Assembly (NCBI GenBank): GCA_021808055.1
Contig: JAKBCH010000033.1
Location: 1 to 19,600, forward strand
Direction: 5' to 3'
DNA length: 19,600 nt
From: Pseudomonadota bacterium
GTDB taxonomy: Bacteria > Pseudomonadota > Alphaproteobacteria > Acetobacterales > Acetobacteraceae
A program made the position numbers and the translations under genes. Below, one piece after another: positions 1 through 6,261 of the stretch. The notes beneath the pieces were generated by a model, which worked only from the letters and a program-made list of their open reading frames with translations, was not told the DNA's origin and made no database searches. The first letter of the stretch is position 1. Each line of letters opens with the position of its first letter.

Positions 1-286
1 TGCCACCGCCCAGCGCGCGGCGCTGCGGCCCAAGACGGTGCGGATAAAAGACACACGATCCCGCTGGGGGAGCTGTGCGCCAGATGGAACGCTGGCCTTT
101 TGCTGGCGGCTGATCTGTGCGCCGGATTTTGTCCAGGATTATGTGGTGGCGCATGAGGTGGCGCATCTTCAACACATGAATCACAGCAAGCTGTTCTGGC
201 AGCTCACCGACGAGCTAACGCCGCATAGGCCGGTCGCCACCGCATGGCTGGCCAAGGACGGTGCCAGCCTGTTGCGCATTGGATGA
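1..286 (+). CDS. YgjP-type zinc metallopeptidase (DUF45), 3' end only
   Basis: This is the C-terminal part of a predicted zinc-dependent metalloprotease of the YgjP/DUF45 family (PF01863). The reading frame is open from base 2 with no start in view, so the gene begins upstream of the window. A GTG at 38 is in frame but lies inside the conserved domain. The visible part carries the family block RIKDTRSRWGSC, then WRLICAP, then the zinc site HEVAHLQHMNHSKLFW. That site is HExxH with a third histidine six residues later, and the glutamate would be the catalytic base. The substrate is unknown for most of the family. The gene stops at 284-286, and a 54-bp gap separates it from the oxidoreductase gene on the same strand. 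The family call is firm and the cellular role is not. Confidence 0.85.
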   Translation, partial: ATAQRAALRPKTVRIKDTRSRWGSCAPDGTLAFCWRLICAPDFVQDYVVAHEVAHLQHMNHSKLFWQLTDELTPHRPVATAWLAKDGASLLRIG

Positions 287-340
287 ATTAGGCGAAGAAT
301 ATCATTATGATAGCAGGCCAACCGAAGTGAGACCTACGAC

Positions 341-1351
341 ATGAAAGCCGTTGCCTTTACCCATTCCCGCCCCGTTACCGCCAGTGATGCATTAGAGGAT
401 ATTGAGTTGCCGGTGCCCGTGCCCCGGCACCATGATCTGCTGGTTGAGATTAAGGCGGTTTCGGTTAACCCCGTGGACACGAAAATCCGCCAGGCGTCGG
501 AGCCGTTGGGTGAGCCGCGCGTGCTGGGTTTTGACGCTGCCGGCATTGTGCGCGCCATCGGCCCTGAGGTGCAGAATTTTTCCGTCGGTGATGAAGTTTT
601 TTATGCCGGGGTGCCGGACCGGCCTGGAACGAATGCCGAGTTTCATCTGGTGGATGATCGTATCGTCGGCCACAAGCCAAAATCGCTCAGCTTCGCCGAA
701 GCCGCCGCGCTGCCTCTGACTGCGCTGACCGCCTGGGAAATGCTGTTCGAGCGGTTCCGCATTCCACGTGACCAACCCCATGGCGGCACGATGCTGATTG
801 TGGGCGGGGCGGGTGGCGTGGGGTCTATGGCCATTCAGCTCGCTGCGCAATTAACCGACATGACCGTGATCGCCACCGCGTCTCGCCCGGATCGGGTGGA
901 GTGGTGCCGCGCGCTCGGCGCGCATCATGTGCTAAACCATCATCACGATCTCGGCGCGCAAATTTTGCAGGCAGGGCTTACACCTCCTGGTTACATCTTC
1001 TGTGTGGCGCAGATAAAACAGCATTTTCGCCAGCTGGTGGATGTGTTGGCACCGGAAGGGTCAATCGGGATTATCGAATCCAACACCGGAGAGCTGAATG
1101 TTTCGCCGTTGATTCGAAAAAGTGCGACGCTACACACTGAATATGTGTTCACCCGTGGCGTTTTGCACACGCCGAATATGGGCGTGCAGCATCGCACGCT
1201 GGAGGCGATTGCGCATATGGTTGATAATGGCACGTTGAAAACCACGATGACGGAGAATTTCGGGCCGATCAACGCGCCTAATCTTATCCGTGCCCATGCG
1301 GCGCTGGAAGCGGGCGATGCCATGGGCAAACTCGTGCTGGAAGGGTTTTAA
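341..1351 (+). CDS. zinc-type alcohol dehydrogenase-like MDR oxidoreductase
   Basis: The 336-residue product belongs to the medium-chain dehydrogenase/reductase superfamily, in the zinc-type alcohol dehydrogenase-like/quinone oxidoreductase branch. It probably catalyses NAD(P)H-dependent reduction of a carbonyl, enone or quinone in the cytoplasm. The N-terminal GroES-like half shows SVNPVDTKIR (about residues 41-50) and the GFDAAGIV...VGDEVFYAG block. The Rossmann nucleotide-binding loop GGAGGVG lies at about 155-161. I see no cysteine-rich structural zinc loop, so despite the family name it may bind no zinc. Length is normal for the family (330-340). The ATG at 341 starts the first conserved strand (MKAVAF). 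The gene stands alone before a repeat-rich gap, so context gives no clue to the substrate. Confidence 0.88.
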   Translation: MKAVAFTHSRPVTASDALEDIELPVPVPRHHDLLVEIKAVSVNPVDTKIRQASEPLGEPRVLGFDAAGIVRAIGPEVQNFSVGDEVFYAGVPDRPGTNAEFHLVDDRIVGHKPKSLSFAEAAALPLTALTAWEMLFERFRIPRDQPHGGTMLIVGGAGGVGSMAIQLAAQLTDMTVIATASRPDRVEWCRALGAHHVLNHHHDLGAQILQAGLTPPGYIFCVAQIKQHFRQLVDVLAPEGSIGIIESNTGELNVSPLIRKSATLHTEYVFTRGVLHTPNMGVQHRTLEAIAHMVDNGTLKTTMTENFGPINAPNLIRAHAALEAGDAMGKLVLEGF

Positions 1352-1474
1352 GCCTTTAGAGCCGGATGGTTTTCGATCGAATCATTAAAGTGATCCGATC
1401 TGACACAATGAGATAGATGGCGATTCGGAGATTAGGCTCGGTCTCAGAATGAGCCAGCCTGATGTCATCGCGCT
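1352..1474. repeat. palindromic intergenic sequence after the MDR gene
   Basis: No gene is visible here. An imperfect inverted repeat lies at 1375-1384 and 1391-1400 (gatcgaatca / tgatccgatc, one mismatch, 6-base loop). A second short hairpin, ggctc/gagcc, lies at about 1435-1455. The sequence begins with a tttagagc motif resembling the ctagagc end of the repeat at 2471-2578, so this may be a decayed copy of a dispersed palindromic repeat. Either hairpin could also help terminate the upstream gene, although neither is followed by a clear T-run. Confidence 0.4.
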
Positions 1475-1606
1475 CTAGTGTCATGATTCTGAAATCCGGT
1501 AGATTTCAAAATCAGGGTGGACACTAGAGAAATCAATAACCTGGTGTGAATCAGCTTCTGAAACTCATGATATTCCATGTCACGAATTTCAGAATCATCA
1601 CACTAG
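1475..1606. repeat. MITE-like element with CTAG ends, IS630-style (inferred)
   Basis: The 132-bp element is bounded by 21-base inverted arms at 1475-1495 and 1586-1606 that match at 20 of 21 positions. Each arm begins ctagtgt on its outward strand. Two further inner copies of the arm lie at about 1503-1527 (inverted) and 1541-1565, so the element folds as two consecutive hairpins. There is no coding capacity. Ends of this type with a TA inside CTAG would fit a non-autonomous IS630/mariner-like element, which duplicates TA on insertion; that assignment is inference. Its right-hand CTAG is also the insertion point of the IS5-family element that follows. Confidence 0.6.
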
Positions 1607-1607
1607 G

Positions 1608-2030
1608 TCACCGACTCATAAACCGCATCCAAATTCGTGCTGATGCGAGTTTGACGAGTGCGAGGTAATTGGCGTCGTGCTTTTCGAAGCGGGTAGCGAC
1701 GGCGCGGAAATGTTTGAGCTTGTTGAAGAACCGTTCTACGAGATTTCGTTTTTTGTAGAGTTTTTTATCGAACCTTGGGACATTCACGCGGTTTGGCATG
1801 GGCTTGATGTTGGCCTTGGCGCGGCGTTTGGCCAAGGTCACGCGCAGGGCGTCACTGTCATAGGCGCGGTCGGCAAGCAGGGTTTGGCCGGGGCCGACAC
1901 TGTCCAGCATATCCTCGGCGCTACGGCCGTCATGGGCTTGGCCTTCGGTCAGCTTCAGGGTGAACGGATTGCCGTTGGCATCGACCACAGCATGAATTTT
2001 GGTGGTCAGTCCGCCTCGTGAGCGCCCCAT
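1608..2030 (-). CDS. IS5/IS427-type transposase, orfB (catalytic C-terminal part)
   Basis: This is the C-terminal part of the same transposase. From the in-frame ATG at 2030 it reads MGRSRGGLTTKIHAVVDANGN, a hallmark of IS5-family enzymes. The second catalytic aspartate is in LLADRAYDSDALR, and the catalytic glutamate is in KRNLVERFFNKLKHFR. The frame is open upstream of 2030 as far as about 2083, where orfA can slip into it. The ATG is therefore not needed as a start, and the product is most likely made only as the orfA-orfB fusion of about 274 residues. The gene ends within the left inverted repeat. Confidence 0.88.
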   Translation of the reverse strand: MGRSRGGLTTKIHAVVDANGNPFTLKLTEGQAHDGRSAEDMLDSVGPGQTLLADRAYDSDALRVTLAKRRAKANIKPMPNRVNVPRFDKKLYKKRNLVERFFNKLKHFRAVATRFEKHDANYLALVKLASARIWMRFMSR

Positions 2031-2431
2031 GCATCGGCCTGGAGAGAGATCCCCAGTCTCGGCTGCCTCTGGTCCCCCTTTTTAACGTTGGCGGCGTGCT
2101 GGTGAACCCGGATTGAAGATGAGTCGACCATTTGCACGCCGCCATCGTAAGTCTTTGAAACAGCCTCAAATATCTTGTCCCAGATGCCAAGCTTCTGCCA
2201 CCGCACAAAGCGATTGTAGCAGGTCGTCGAGGGGCCATAGCGCTCCGGGATGTCCGCCCAGGGCGAACCCGTCCGCAGCCGCCAATAAATGCCGTTCAGA
2301 ACCTTCCGGTCATCAACACGGGCAACACCCCGCGGCTTGTTCGGCAAAAGCGGCCCGATGATCGAGCACTCAAAATCAGACAACTCATAACGCCGAATCG
2401 ACATCAAACACCTCCACGGCGCTTGAATCAC
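2006..2431 (-). CDS. IS5/IS427-type transposase, orfA (N-terminal part)
   Basis: The 141-residue N-terminal part of an IS5-family DDE transposase carries the N-terminal domain typical of the group (LSDFECSIIGPLLPNKPRG, then WRLRTGSPWADIPERYGP). It includes the first catalytic aspartate in MVDSSSIRVHQHA. The last residues of this frame, after the A5G5 run at 2074-2083, do not resemble the family. The -1 frame from that run does, reading KGGPEAAETGD and then RCMGRSRGGLTTK into orfB. The zero-frame product is therefore probably a truncated by-product or regulator, and the working enzyme is the frameshifted fusion. The ATG at 2431 lies 23 bases inside the right inverted repeat. Confidence 0.88.
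   Translation of the reverse strand: MIQAPWRCLMSIRRYELSDFECSIIGPLLPNKPRGVARVDDRKVLNGIYWRLRTGSPWADIPERYGPSTTCYNRFVRWQKLGIWDKIFEAVSKTYDGGVQMVDSSSIRVHQHAANVKKGDQRQPRLGISLQADAWGAHEAD
2074..2083 (-). promoter_or_regulatory. predicted -1 programmed frameshift site of the IS transposase
   Basis: On the minus strand this run reads aaaaaggggg. In orfA it is read gtt aaa aag ggg gac. A one-base backward slip gives a continuous family-like sequence, and the codon just upstream in the -1 frame is a TAA, so the shift must occur at or after this run. Poly-A/G slip sites are the usual solution in IS427-group elements. The exact slip codon is inferred. Confidence 0.75.
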
Positions 2432-2470
2432 AATCCCAAAAACTAGGGAATCAGTTTATGAGTGCGTGAC

Positions 2471-2578
2471 CTAGAGCGGTTTGCGTTCACGCCGGTTCAC
2501 TCAAACCGCTCTCACTCTCTGTTTAAGCGAGCAACTTTATCCGAACAAACATGTCCGTTTGGTCGGATTTTGCTCTAG
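2471..2578. repeat. CTAGAGC...GCTCTAG palindromic intergenic repeat
   Basis: The 108-bp repeat starts ctagagc and ends gctctag. It contains two hairpins. The first has perfect 11-base arms (agagcggtttg at 2473-2483, with its complement at about 2502-2512). The second lies at about 2525-2577, with arms around atccgaacaaac and gtttggtcggat (one mismatch) extended by the gagcaa/ttgctc ends. Sequences of this style are common dispersed non-coding repeats in alphaproteobacterial genomes. Its left CTAG is shared with the IS target duplication, so it originally abutted the element at 1475-1606. Confidence 0.6.
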
Positions 2579-2588
2579 CTCTGCAACC

Positions 2589-2622
2589 CTGGCGGCGGGG
2601 TCTGCCGCAACACTGCCGCCAG
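2589..2622 (-). terminator. possible weak terminator after nrdG
   Basis: The arms ctggcggc (2589-2596) and gccgccag (2615-2622) are perfect complements around an 18-base loop. They lie about 45 bases beyond the nrdG stop. No T-run follows on the minus strand, so this is at best a factor-assisted or mRNA-end structure. The rest of 2579-2666 shows nothing recognisable. Confidence 0.3.
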
Positions 2623-2666
2623 CGCTGAAGGGGTAAAATATGCCTGCACCGTCGTGAAGGGCGCGA

Positions 2667-3416
2667 TCAACGAAGGGTGGCGTTGGGCAGGATGGCGCGG
2701 ATTTGGGCGAGCAAACGCCGCGGGAACACAGCTTCCTCAAGGGGTGGGCGGGCTGCGTGCTGAGTAAAGACAGGGCGCCAATAGGGCTGGATGACCCATG
2801 CGCCCACGCCCATCTCAGCGAGTTGTTGGGCCATGGCCAGCATGGCGGAGGGCGGCAGCAAGGCCGGGTGCCATGTGGTGCGGATTTCATGGCTTATGCC
2901 CGCCGCCAGCACGGCATGCACGGCCTGCGCGAAGCGCCGCCCCAGTGCCGCGCGGCCGGTCGTTGGGGCGGTGTCGTGTAACGGGGCTTTCCAGTCGAGG
3001 CCGATCCAGTCCAGCAAGGGAAGCAACCGGGTGAGGGCTTGCGGATAGACGCCCGCGCTGTGCAAGGCTGTGGCATAGCCCTGTGCGCGGCAAGCGGTCA
3101 GAGCGTCGCCAAGCCCGGCCTGAGCGCAGGGCTCACCGCCACTGAACACAATGCCATCGAGCAGCCCTAGCCGCGAGGCCAGAAAGCTCGTGAGCACGCG
3201 TGGGGAGAGTGATGTGGGGCCAAACGGCTGGAGATGCGGCGAGTGGCAATAAGGACAGGACAGCGGGCAGCCCTGCAAATGCACGATCGCGGCGAGATGG
3301 CCTGGAAAATCCAGGCTGCTGAACGGGGTGAGCGCCGCAACCCGCAGTCGCGCCCACAACGCCTCGGGATCAGGCGCCAAAGAAGCGGCGCTCCTCGTGT
3401 TCGCGCTGCTTGCCAA
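2667..3416 (-). CDS. nrdG: anaerobic ribonucleotide reductase activase (radical SAM, NrdG2 type)
   Basis: This radical-SAM enzyme uses S-adenosylmethionine and a [4Fe-4S] cluster to put the glycyl radical on NrdD. The cluster motif CxxxCxxC is visible as CPLSCPYC at about residues 51-58, after the family opening LTPFSSLDFPGHLAAIVHLQG. The SAM-contact block FSGGEP follows. At up to 249 residues it is longer than E. coli NrdG (154) and matches the NrdG2 type (TIGR02495). The ATG at 3416 lies 47 bases inside the end of nrdD. Shorter in-frame TTG starts exist near the nrdD stop, so the first 12-20 residues are uncertain. Overlap with nrdD implies co-transcription and translational coupling. Confidence 0.92.
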   Translation of the reverse strand: MASSANTRSAASLAPDPEALWARLRVAALTPFSSLDFPGHLAAIVHLQGCPLSCPYCHSPHLQPFGPTSLSPRVLTSFLASRLGLLDGIVFSGGEPCAQAGLGDALTACRAQGYATALHSAGVYPQALTRLLPLLDWIGLDWKAPLHDTAPTTGRAALGRRFAQAVHAVLAAGISHEIRTTWHPALLPPSAMLAMAQQLAEMGVGAWVIQPYWRPVFTQHAARPPLEEAVFPRRLLAQIRAILPNATLR

Positions 3417-5208
3417 TGTTGAATGATGCCACAGGCCGATGATATCCCATCACTCTTGTCCAAACTTCACATGTCTGGCTGTTGCCAGACTCTTCGGCGC
3501 AACGCGGACAGGTTTGGTGTTCACCGCCCAGATAGCCATGGTCGGGGCAAATGGAGAAGGTTGGGGTAATGGTGATATAAGGCAGACGGAATGAAGATAG
3601 CGTCCGCCGCACTAACCGTCGGCAGGCTTCGGCATCGGTCAGTGGCTCGCCGAGATAGAGATGCAAAACCGTGCCGCCAGTATATTGACGCTGCAAGGCC
3701 TCCTGATGAGCCAGCGCCGTGAACGGATCGGCGGTAAAGGCGACAGGCAGTTGGGTGGAGTTGGTATAATATGGCCGCTCTGGCGTGCCGGCTTGCAGAA
3801 TGCCGGGGTATCGCTGCTGATCTTCTTTGGCGAAGCGATAAGTCGTTCCCTCGGCAGGCGTCGCCTCAAGATTATACATATGACCTGTCTCATCCTGGAA
3901 TTTCACCAGCCGCGCCCGGATGTGGTCAAGCAGATCGAGCGCCAGTTGGCGCCCCAGGTTGGTGGTGATGTCGTCAGCATCTTGGGTAAAGTTACGAACC
4001 AGCTCATTCACACCATTGATTCCAATGGTGGAGAAATGATTGCGCAATGTGCCGAGATAACGTTTTGTATAGGGGTATAAACTCGCTTCAAGGAGTTCAG
4101 TAATTTTTTCGCGCTTTAGCTCGAGCGACAGGCTGGCAAGATCAAGTAGATGATCAAGCCGGGTCAGCAACTCTGCGCGGTCGCCACGGCACAAATAGCC
4201 GAGTTGAGCACAATTGATGGTGACCACGCCAAGCGAGCCAGTTTGTTCGGCGGAGCCAAACAGGCCGTTGCCGCGCTTCAGCAGTTCGCGCAAATCAAGC
4301 TGAAGCCGGCAACACATGGAACGCACCATGTTAGGTGTGAGGTCTGAATTAAGGAAATTCTGAAAATACGGCAGACCGTAGCGGGCGGTCATGGCAAACA
4401 GACGGGTGGCGTTTTCGCTCTCCCAAGGAAAATCCGCGGTAATGTTGTAGGTCGGAATAGGAAAGGTGAATACCCTGCCTTTCGCGTCTCCCGCGCTCAT
4501 AACATCAATGAATGCGCGGTTGATGAGATCCATTTCGTCTTGGAGTTCGCCATAGGTAAACGCCATCTCCTCGCCGCCAATAAGCGGAGTCTGCCCACGC
4601 AAATCATCAGGACAAACCCAATCAAGCGTGATGTTCGTAAACGGTGTTTGCCCACCCCAGCGTGAGGGAACGTTGAGATTATACACAAACTCCTGAATCG
4701 CTTGCTTGACCGCGCCGTAGGAGAGCTTGTCGTGACGCACGAAGGGAGCGAGATATGTATCAAATGAACTGAAAGCCTGAGCACCAGCCCATTCATTTTG
4801 CAATGTGCCCAGAAAATTCACCATCTGACCAATGGCGCTCGACAAATGACGAGGCGGTCCAGCCTCCACCCGGCCAGGCACTCCGTTTAGCCCTTCCTGC
4901 AGCAGCGTGCGCAGCGACCAGCCGGCACAATAGCCGGCCAGCATGTCAAGGTCGTGGATATGCAACGCCGCGTTGCGATGAGCGGCGGCGATCTCTGGCG
5001 TGTAAACCTCGGATAGCCAGTAGTTGGCGATGAGTTTGCCCGCGCCGTTGAGAATTAGCCCGCCTAGTGAATAGCCCTGATTGGCATTGGCGTTCACTCG
5101 CCAATCACGACGGGTGAGATAATCGCCGACCGTCTCAGCGGGATCGACCAACGGACGCATGGTCATGTCAGCGGCCGGGTGTTTCTGCTCTTTGGGGGAA
5201 CAATACAT
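3370..5208 (-). CDS. nrdD: anaerobic ribonucleoside-triphosphate reductase (class III)
   Basis: NrdD reduces ribonucleotides to deoxyribonucleotides without oxygen, using a glycyl radical made by NrdG. Visible hallmarks are GYCAGWSL (upper active-site cysteine region), SMCCRLQLDLREL (lower cysteine region), a zinc site CPDH...CPRC near the C-terminus, and the glycyl-radical motif RVMGYHRPVASFNIGKQRE (Gly about 588 of 612). I place the start at the ATG at 5206-5208 (MYCSPKEQKHP) because GGAG lies 8 bases upstream. A longer frame runs to an ATG at 5289, but its extra 27 residues have no convincing ribosome site and no family likeness. At 612 residues it lacks the roughly 90-residue N-terminal ATP-cone of E. 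coli NrdD (712). The gene is divergent from ubiT. Confidence 0.95.
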   Translation of the reverse strand: MYCSPKEQKHPAADMTMRPLVDPAETVGDYLTRRDWRVNANANQGYSLGGLILNGAGKLIANYWLSEVYTPEIAAAHRNAALHIHDLDMLAGYCAGWSLRTLLQEGLNGVPGRVEAGPPRHLSSAIGQMVNFLGTLQNEWAGAQAFSSFDTYLAPFVRHDKLSYGAVKQAIQEFVYNLNVPSRWGGQTPFTNITLDWVCPDDLRGQTPLIGGEEMAFTYGELQDEMDLINRAFIDVMSAGDAKGRVFTFPIPTYNITADFPWESENATRLFAMTARYGLPYFQNFLNSDLTPNMVRSMCCRLQLDLRELLKRGNGLFGSAEQTGSLGVVTINCAQLGYLCRGDRAELLTRLDHLLDLASLSLELKREKITELLEASLYPYTKRYLGTLRNHFSTIGINGVNELVRNFTQDADDITTNLGRQLALDLLDHIRARLVKFQDETGHMYNLEATPAEGTTYRFAKEDQQRYPGILQAGTPERPYYTNSTQLPVAFTADPFTALAHQEALQRQYTGGTVLHLYLGEPLTDAEACRRLVRRTLSSFRLPYITITPTFSICPDHGYLGGEHQTCPRCAEESGNSQTCEVWTRVMGYHRPVASFNIGKQREHEERRFFGA

Positions 5209-5397
5209 TGTTGTTACTCCGAAACTGAATATTCGTGATGCATCGCCGCACTGTGCTTGCTCGCGAAGCAATGGCGGCCAGCCGTCCATGAATCATACCC
5301 GCCATATCAGCCGGAAGCGGCACGAGACGTTACTTGAATGATGACAAAACATGATCTGACGGCAGAGGGTGAATGCGACTCTCTGTGCATCATGATT

Positions 5398-5413
5398 ATT
5401 CTATATGTAGTGT
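5398..5413. promoter_or_regulatory. NrdR-like box 1
   Basis: The sequence attctatatgtagtgt agrees at about 13 of 16 positions with the NrdR consensus acaCwAtATaTwGtgt. NrdR is the zinc-finger/ATP-cone repressor of ribonucleotide reductase genes and usually binds two boxes roughly three helical turns apart. A second box begins 32 bases further on. It lies upstream of nrdD, which is the expected target class. No nrdR gene is in the window. Confidence 0.68.
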
Positions 5414-5429
5414 TACAGTCAACAATCAA

Positions 5430-5445
5430 ACACTAAATTTAGTAT
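5430..5445. promoter_or_regulatory. NrdR-like box 2
   Basis: The sequence acactaaatttagtat agrees at about 13 of 16 positions with the NrdR consensus and is itself a near-palindrome. Start-to-start spacing to box 1 is 32 bases, which puts both on the same face of the helix. That spacing is the strongest reason to believe the pair. Confidence 0.68.
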
Positions 5446-5508
5446 TTTGCATCTTTTCAGGCATCTATCGCTGCGAGACGGAAAAACCTGTCGCCCGGAG
5501 GTTGGGAC

Positions 5509-5522
5509 ATGATTTAGATCAA
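5509..5522 (+). promoter_or_regulatory. FNR/Anr-like box upstream of ubiT
   Basis: The sequence atgatttagatcaa matches the FNR/Anr consensus TTGAT-N4-ATCAA at 9 of 10 fixed positions. Its centre is about 69 bases before the ubiT GTG start, compatible with an activator site near -40 of a promoter. FNR-type control of ubiTUV is known in other proteobacteria, which supports the reading. It could also act on the divergent nrdD gene. Confidence 0.65.
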
Positions 5523-5583
5523 TGACCGGCGATAATGGGACGGACCATTAGAGGCAAGTTTTTCGCGCGAATGGATCCATAGA

Positions 5584-6261
5584 GTGTCGCGTCACCGCCA
5601 GAACACCCCCTATGCAGCCGTCCTAAATCTTATGCCGGCACCTGTGCTAACCCCTTTCGTCAGACGTTTGAATCATATGATGCGTCGTCGCCACCCCGAT
5701 CTGGTGGCGGCCTTCGCCGCGCTTGATCCAGCGGTTGTGTATGTATGTCCCACAGGGCTGCGACATCGCTTTGCTTTGGCATTTGGTGGCGGGCAGCTTG
5801 AAATTCGAGTGATGGCAGCAAGTGATAACAGCACCGCCCAGGCCGTTATCAAAGGTGAATTGGCCATCCTCTTCGACCTGCTGGAGGGACGCTATGACGG
5901 CGATGCCATGTTTTTCACACGCGATCTGCAAATTACCGGCGACACAGCGGTGATCGTTGCGCTGCGCAACACACTCGACCGCGAAGAGATCGACCTGAGA
6001 AAAGAGGTGGCGGCGCTGTTTGGCCCTTTGGCGAGGCCGGCACAGCGCATCGGCGCGCGGGCAGGCACCTCAATGCGCCGAGTCCAGGCCGGTATCGTAT
6101 CGTTCCATGAGCGTTTGCATGATCGGCAGACCGAGACCCACCATCAGATGGCGGAGCTGGCGGCTTTGCGCGGCGAGGTAAAAGCCTTGCGCGAGAGCGT
6201 CGCAAAACTAACGGCACGCCAGGGGCGCGCCAAGATGGGAGTGACCCGGCATGAGTCTTGA
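5584..6261 (+). CDS. ubiT: UbiT, SCP2-domain factor for O2-independent ubiquinone synthesis
   Basis: UbiT (YhbT in E. coli) is an SCP2-type lipid-binding protein needed for ubiquinone synthesis without oxygen, thought to hold hydrophobic intermediates for the UbiU-UbiV hydroxylase. The N-terminal segment LMPAPVLTPFVRRL resembles the family opening. The SCP2 core runs from about residue 40 to 125 and includes AQAVIKGELAILFDLLEGRYDGDAMFFTRDLQITGDT. At 225 residues it is longer than E. coli UbiT (about 174). The extra C-terminal 50-60 residues are charged and likely coiled-coil. The start is GTG at 5584; the ribosome site is weak, and an ATG at 5632 is a less likely alternative. The gene overlaps ubiU by 11 bases. 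Confidence 0.87.
   Translation: MSRHRQNTPYAAVLNLMPAPVLTPFVRRLNHMMRRRHPDLVAAFAALDPAVVYVCPTGLRHRFALAFGGGQLEIRVMAASDNSTAQAVIKGELAILFDLLEGRYDGDAMFFTRDLQITGDTAVIVALRNTLDREEIDLRKEVAALFGPLARPAQRIGARAGTSMRRVQAGIVSFHERLHDRQTETHHQMAELAALRGEVKALRESVAKLTARQGRAKMGVTRHES

Larger units (their letters stand above)
1607..2470 (-). mobile_element. IS5-family insertion sequence (IS427-like group), intact
   Basis: The element spans 864 bp. Its terminal inverted repeats are 1607-1623 (gtcaccgactcataaac) and 2454-2470, matching at 15 of 17 positions. A CTAG lies directly outside each end (1603-1606 and 2471-2474), most simply a 4-bp target duplication; a 2-bp TA duplication with longer repeats is equally possible. 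The transposase is split over two minus-strand frames joined by a -1 frameshift. Both frames are undamaged and the DDE residues can be traced, so the element may be active. The orfB stop codon (1608-1610) lies inside the inverted repeat. Confidence 0.9.
5209..5583. promoter_or_regulatory. divergent nrdD/ubiT control region
   Basis: This 375-bp spacer holds no convincing gene. It separates two oxygen-independent pathways transcribed in opposite directions. Toward nrdD it contains a GGAG ribosome site (about 5217-5220 on the minus strand) and an untranslated leader of up to about 190 bases with only short hairpins (such as ttgct/agcaa near 5260). In the middle lie the two NrdR-like boxes. Nearer ubiT lies an FNR/Anr-like box. 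I saw no riboswitch consensus in the long nrdD leader. Confidence 0.6.

Noticed and set aside
1608..2431. IS transposase as a frameshifted pseudogene
   Set aside because: The two-frame layout with a slippery A/G run is the normal arrangement for IS427-like elements, and no disabling change is visible.
5209..5289. A 27-residue N-terminal extension of NrdD from an ATG at 5289
   Set aside because: No family likeness and no convincing ribosome site, whereas the ATG at 5208 has GGAG at good spacing.
5209..5397. A cobalamin or other riboswitch in the long nrdD leader
   Set aside because: I looked for conserved boxes and nested stems and found only short isolated hairpins.
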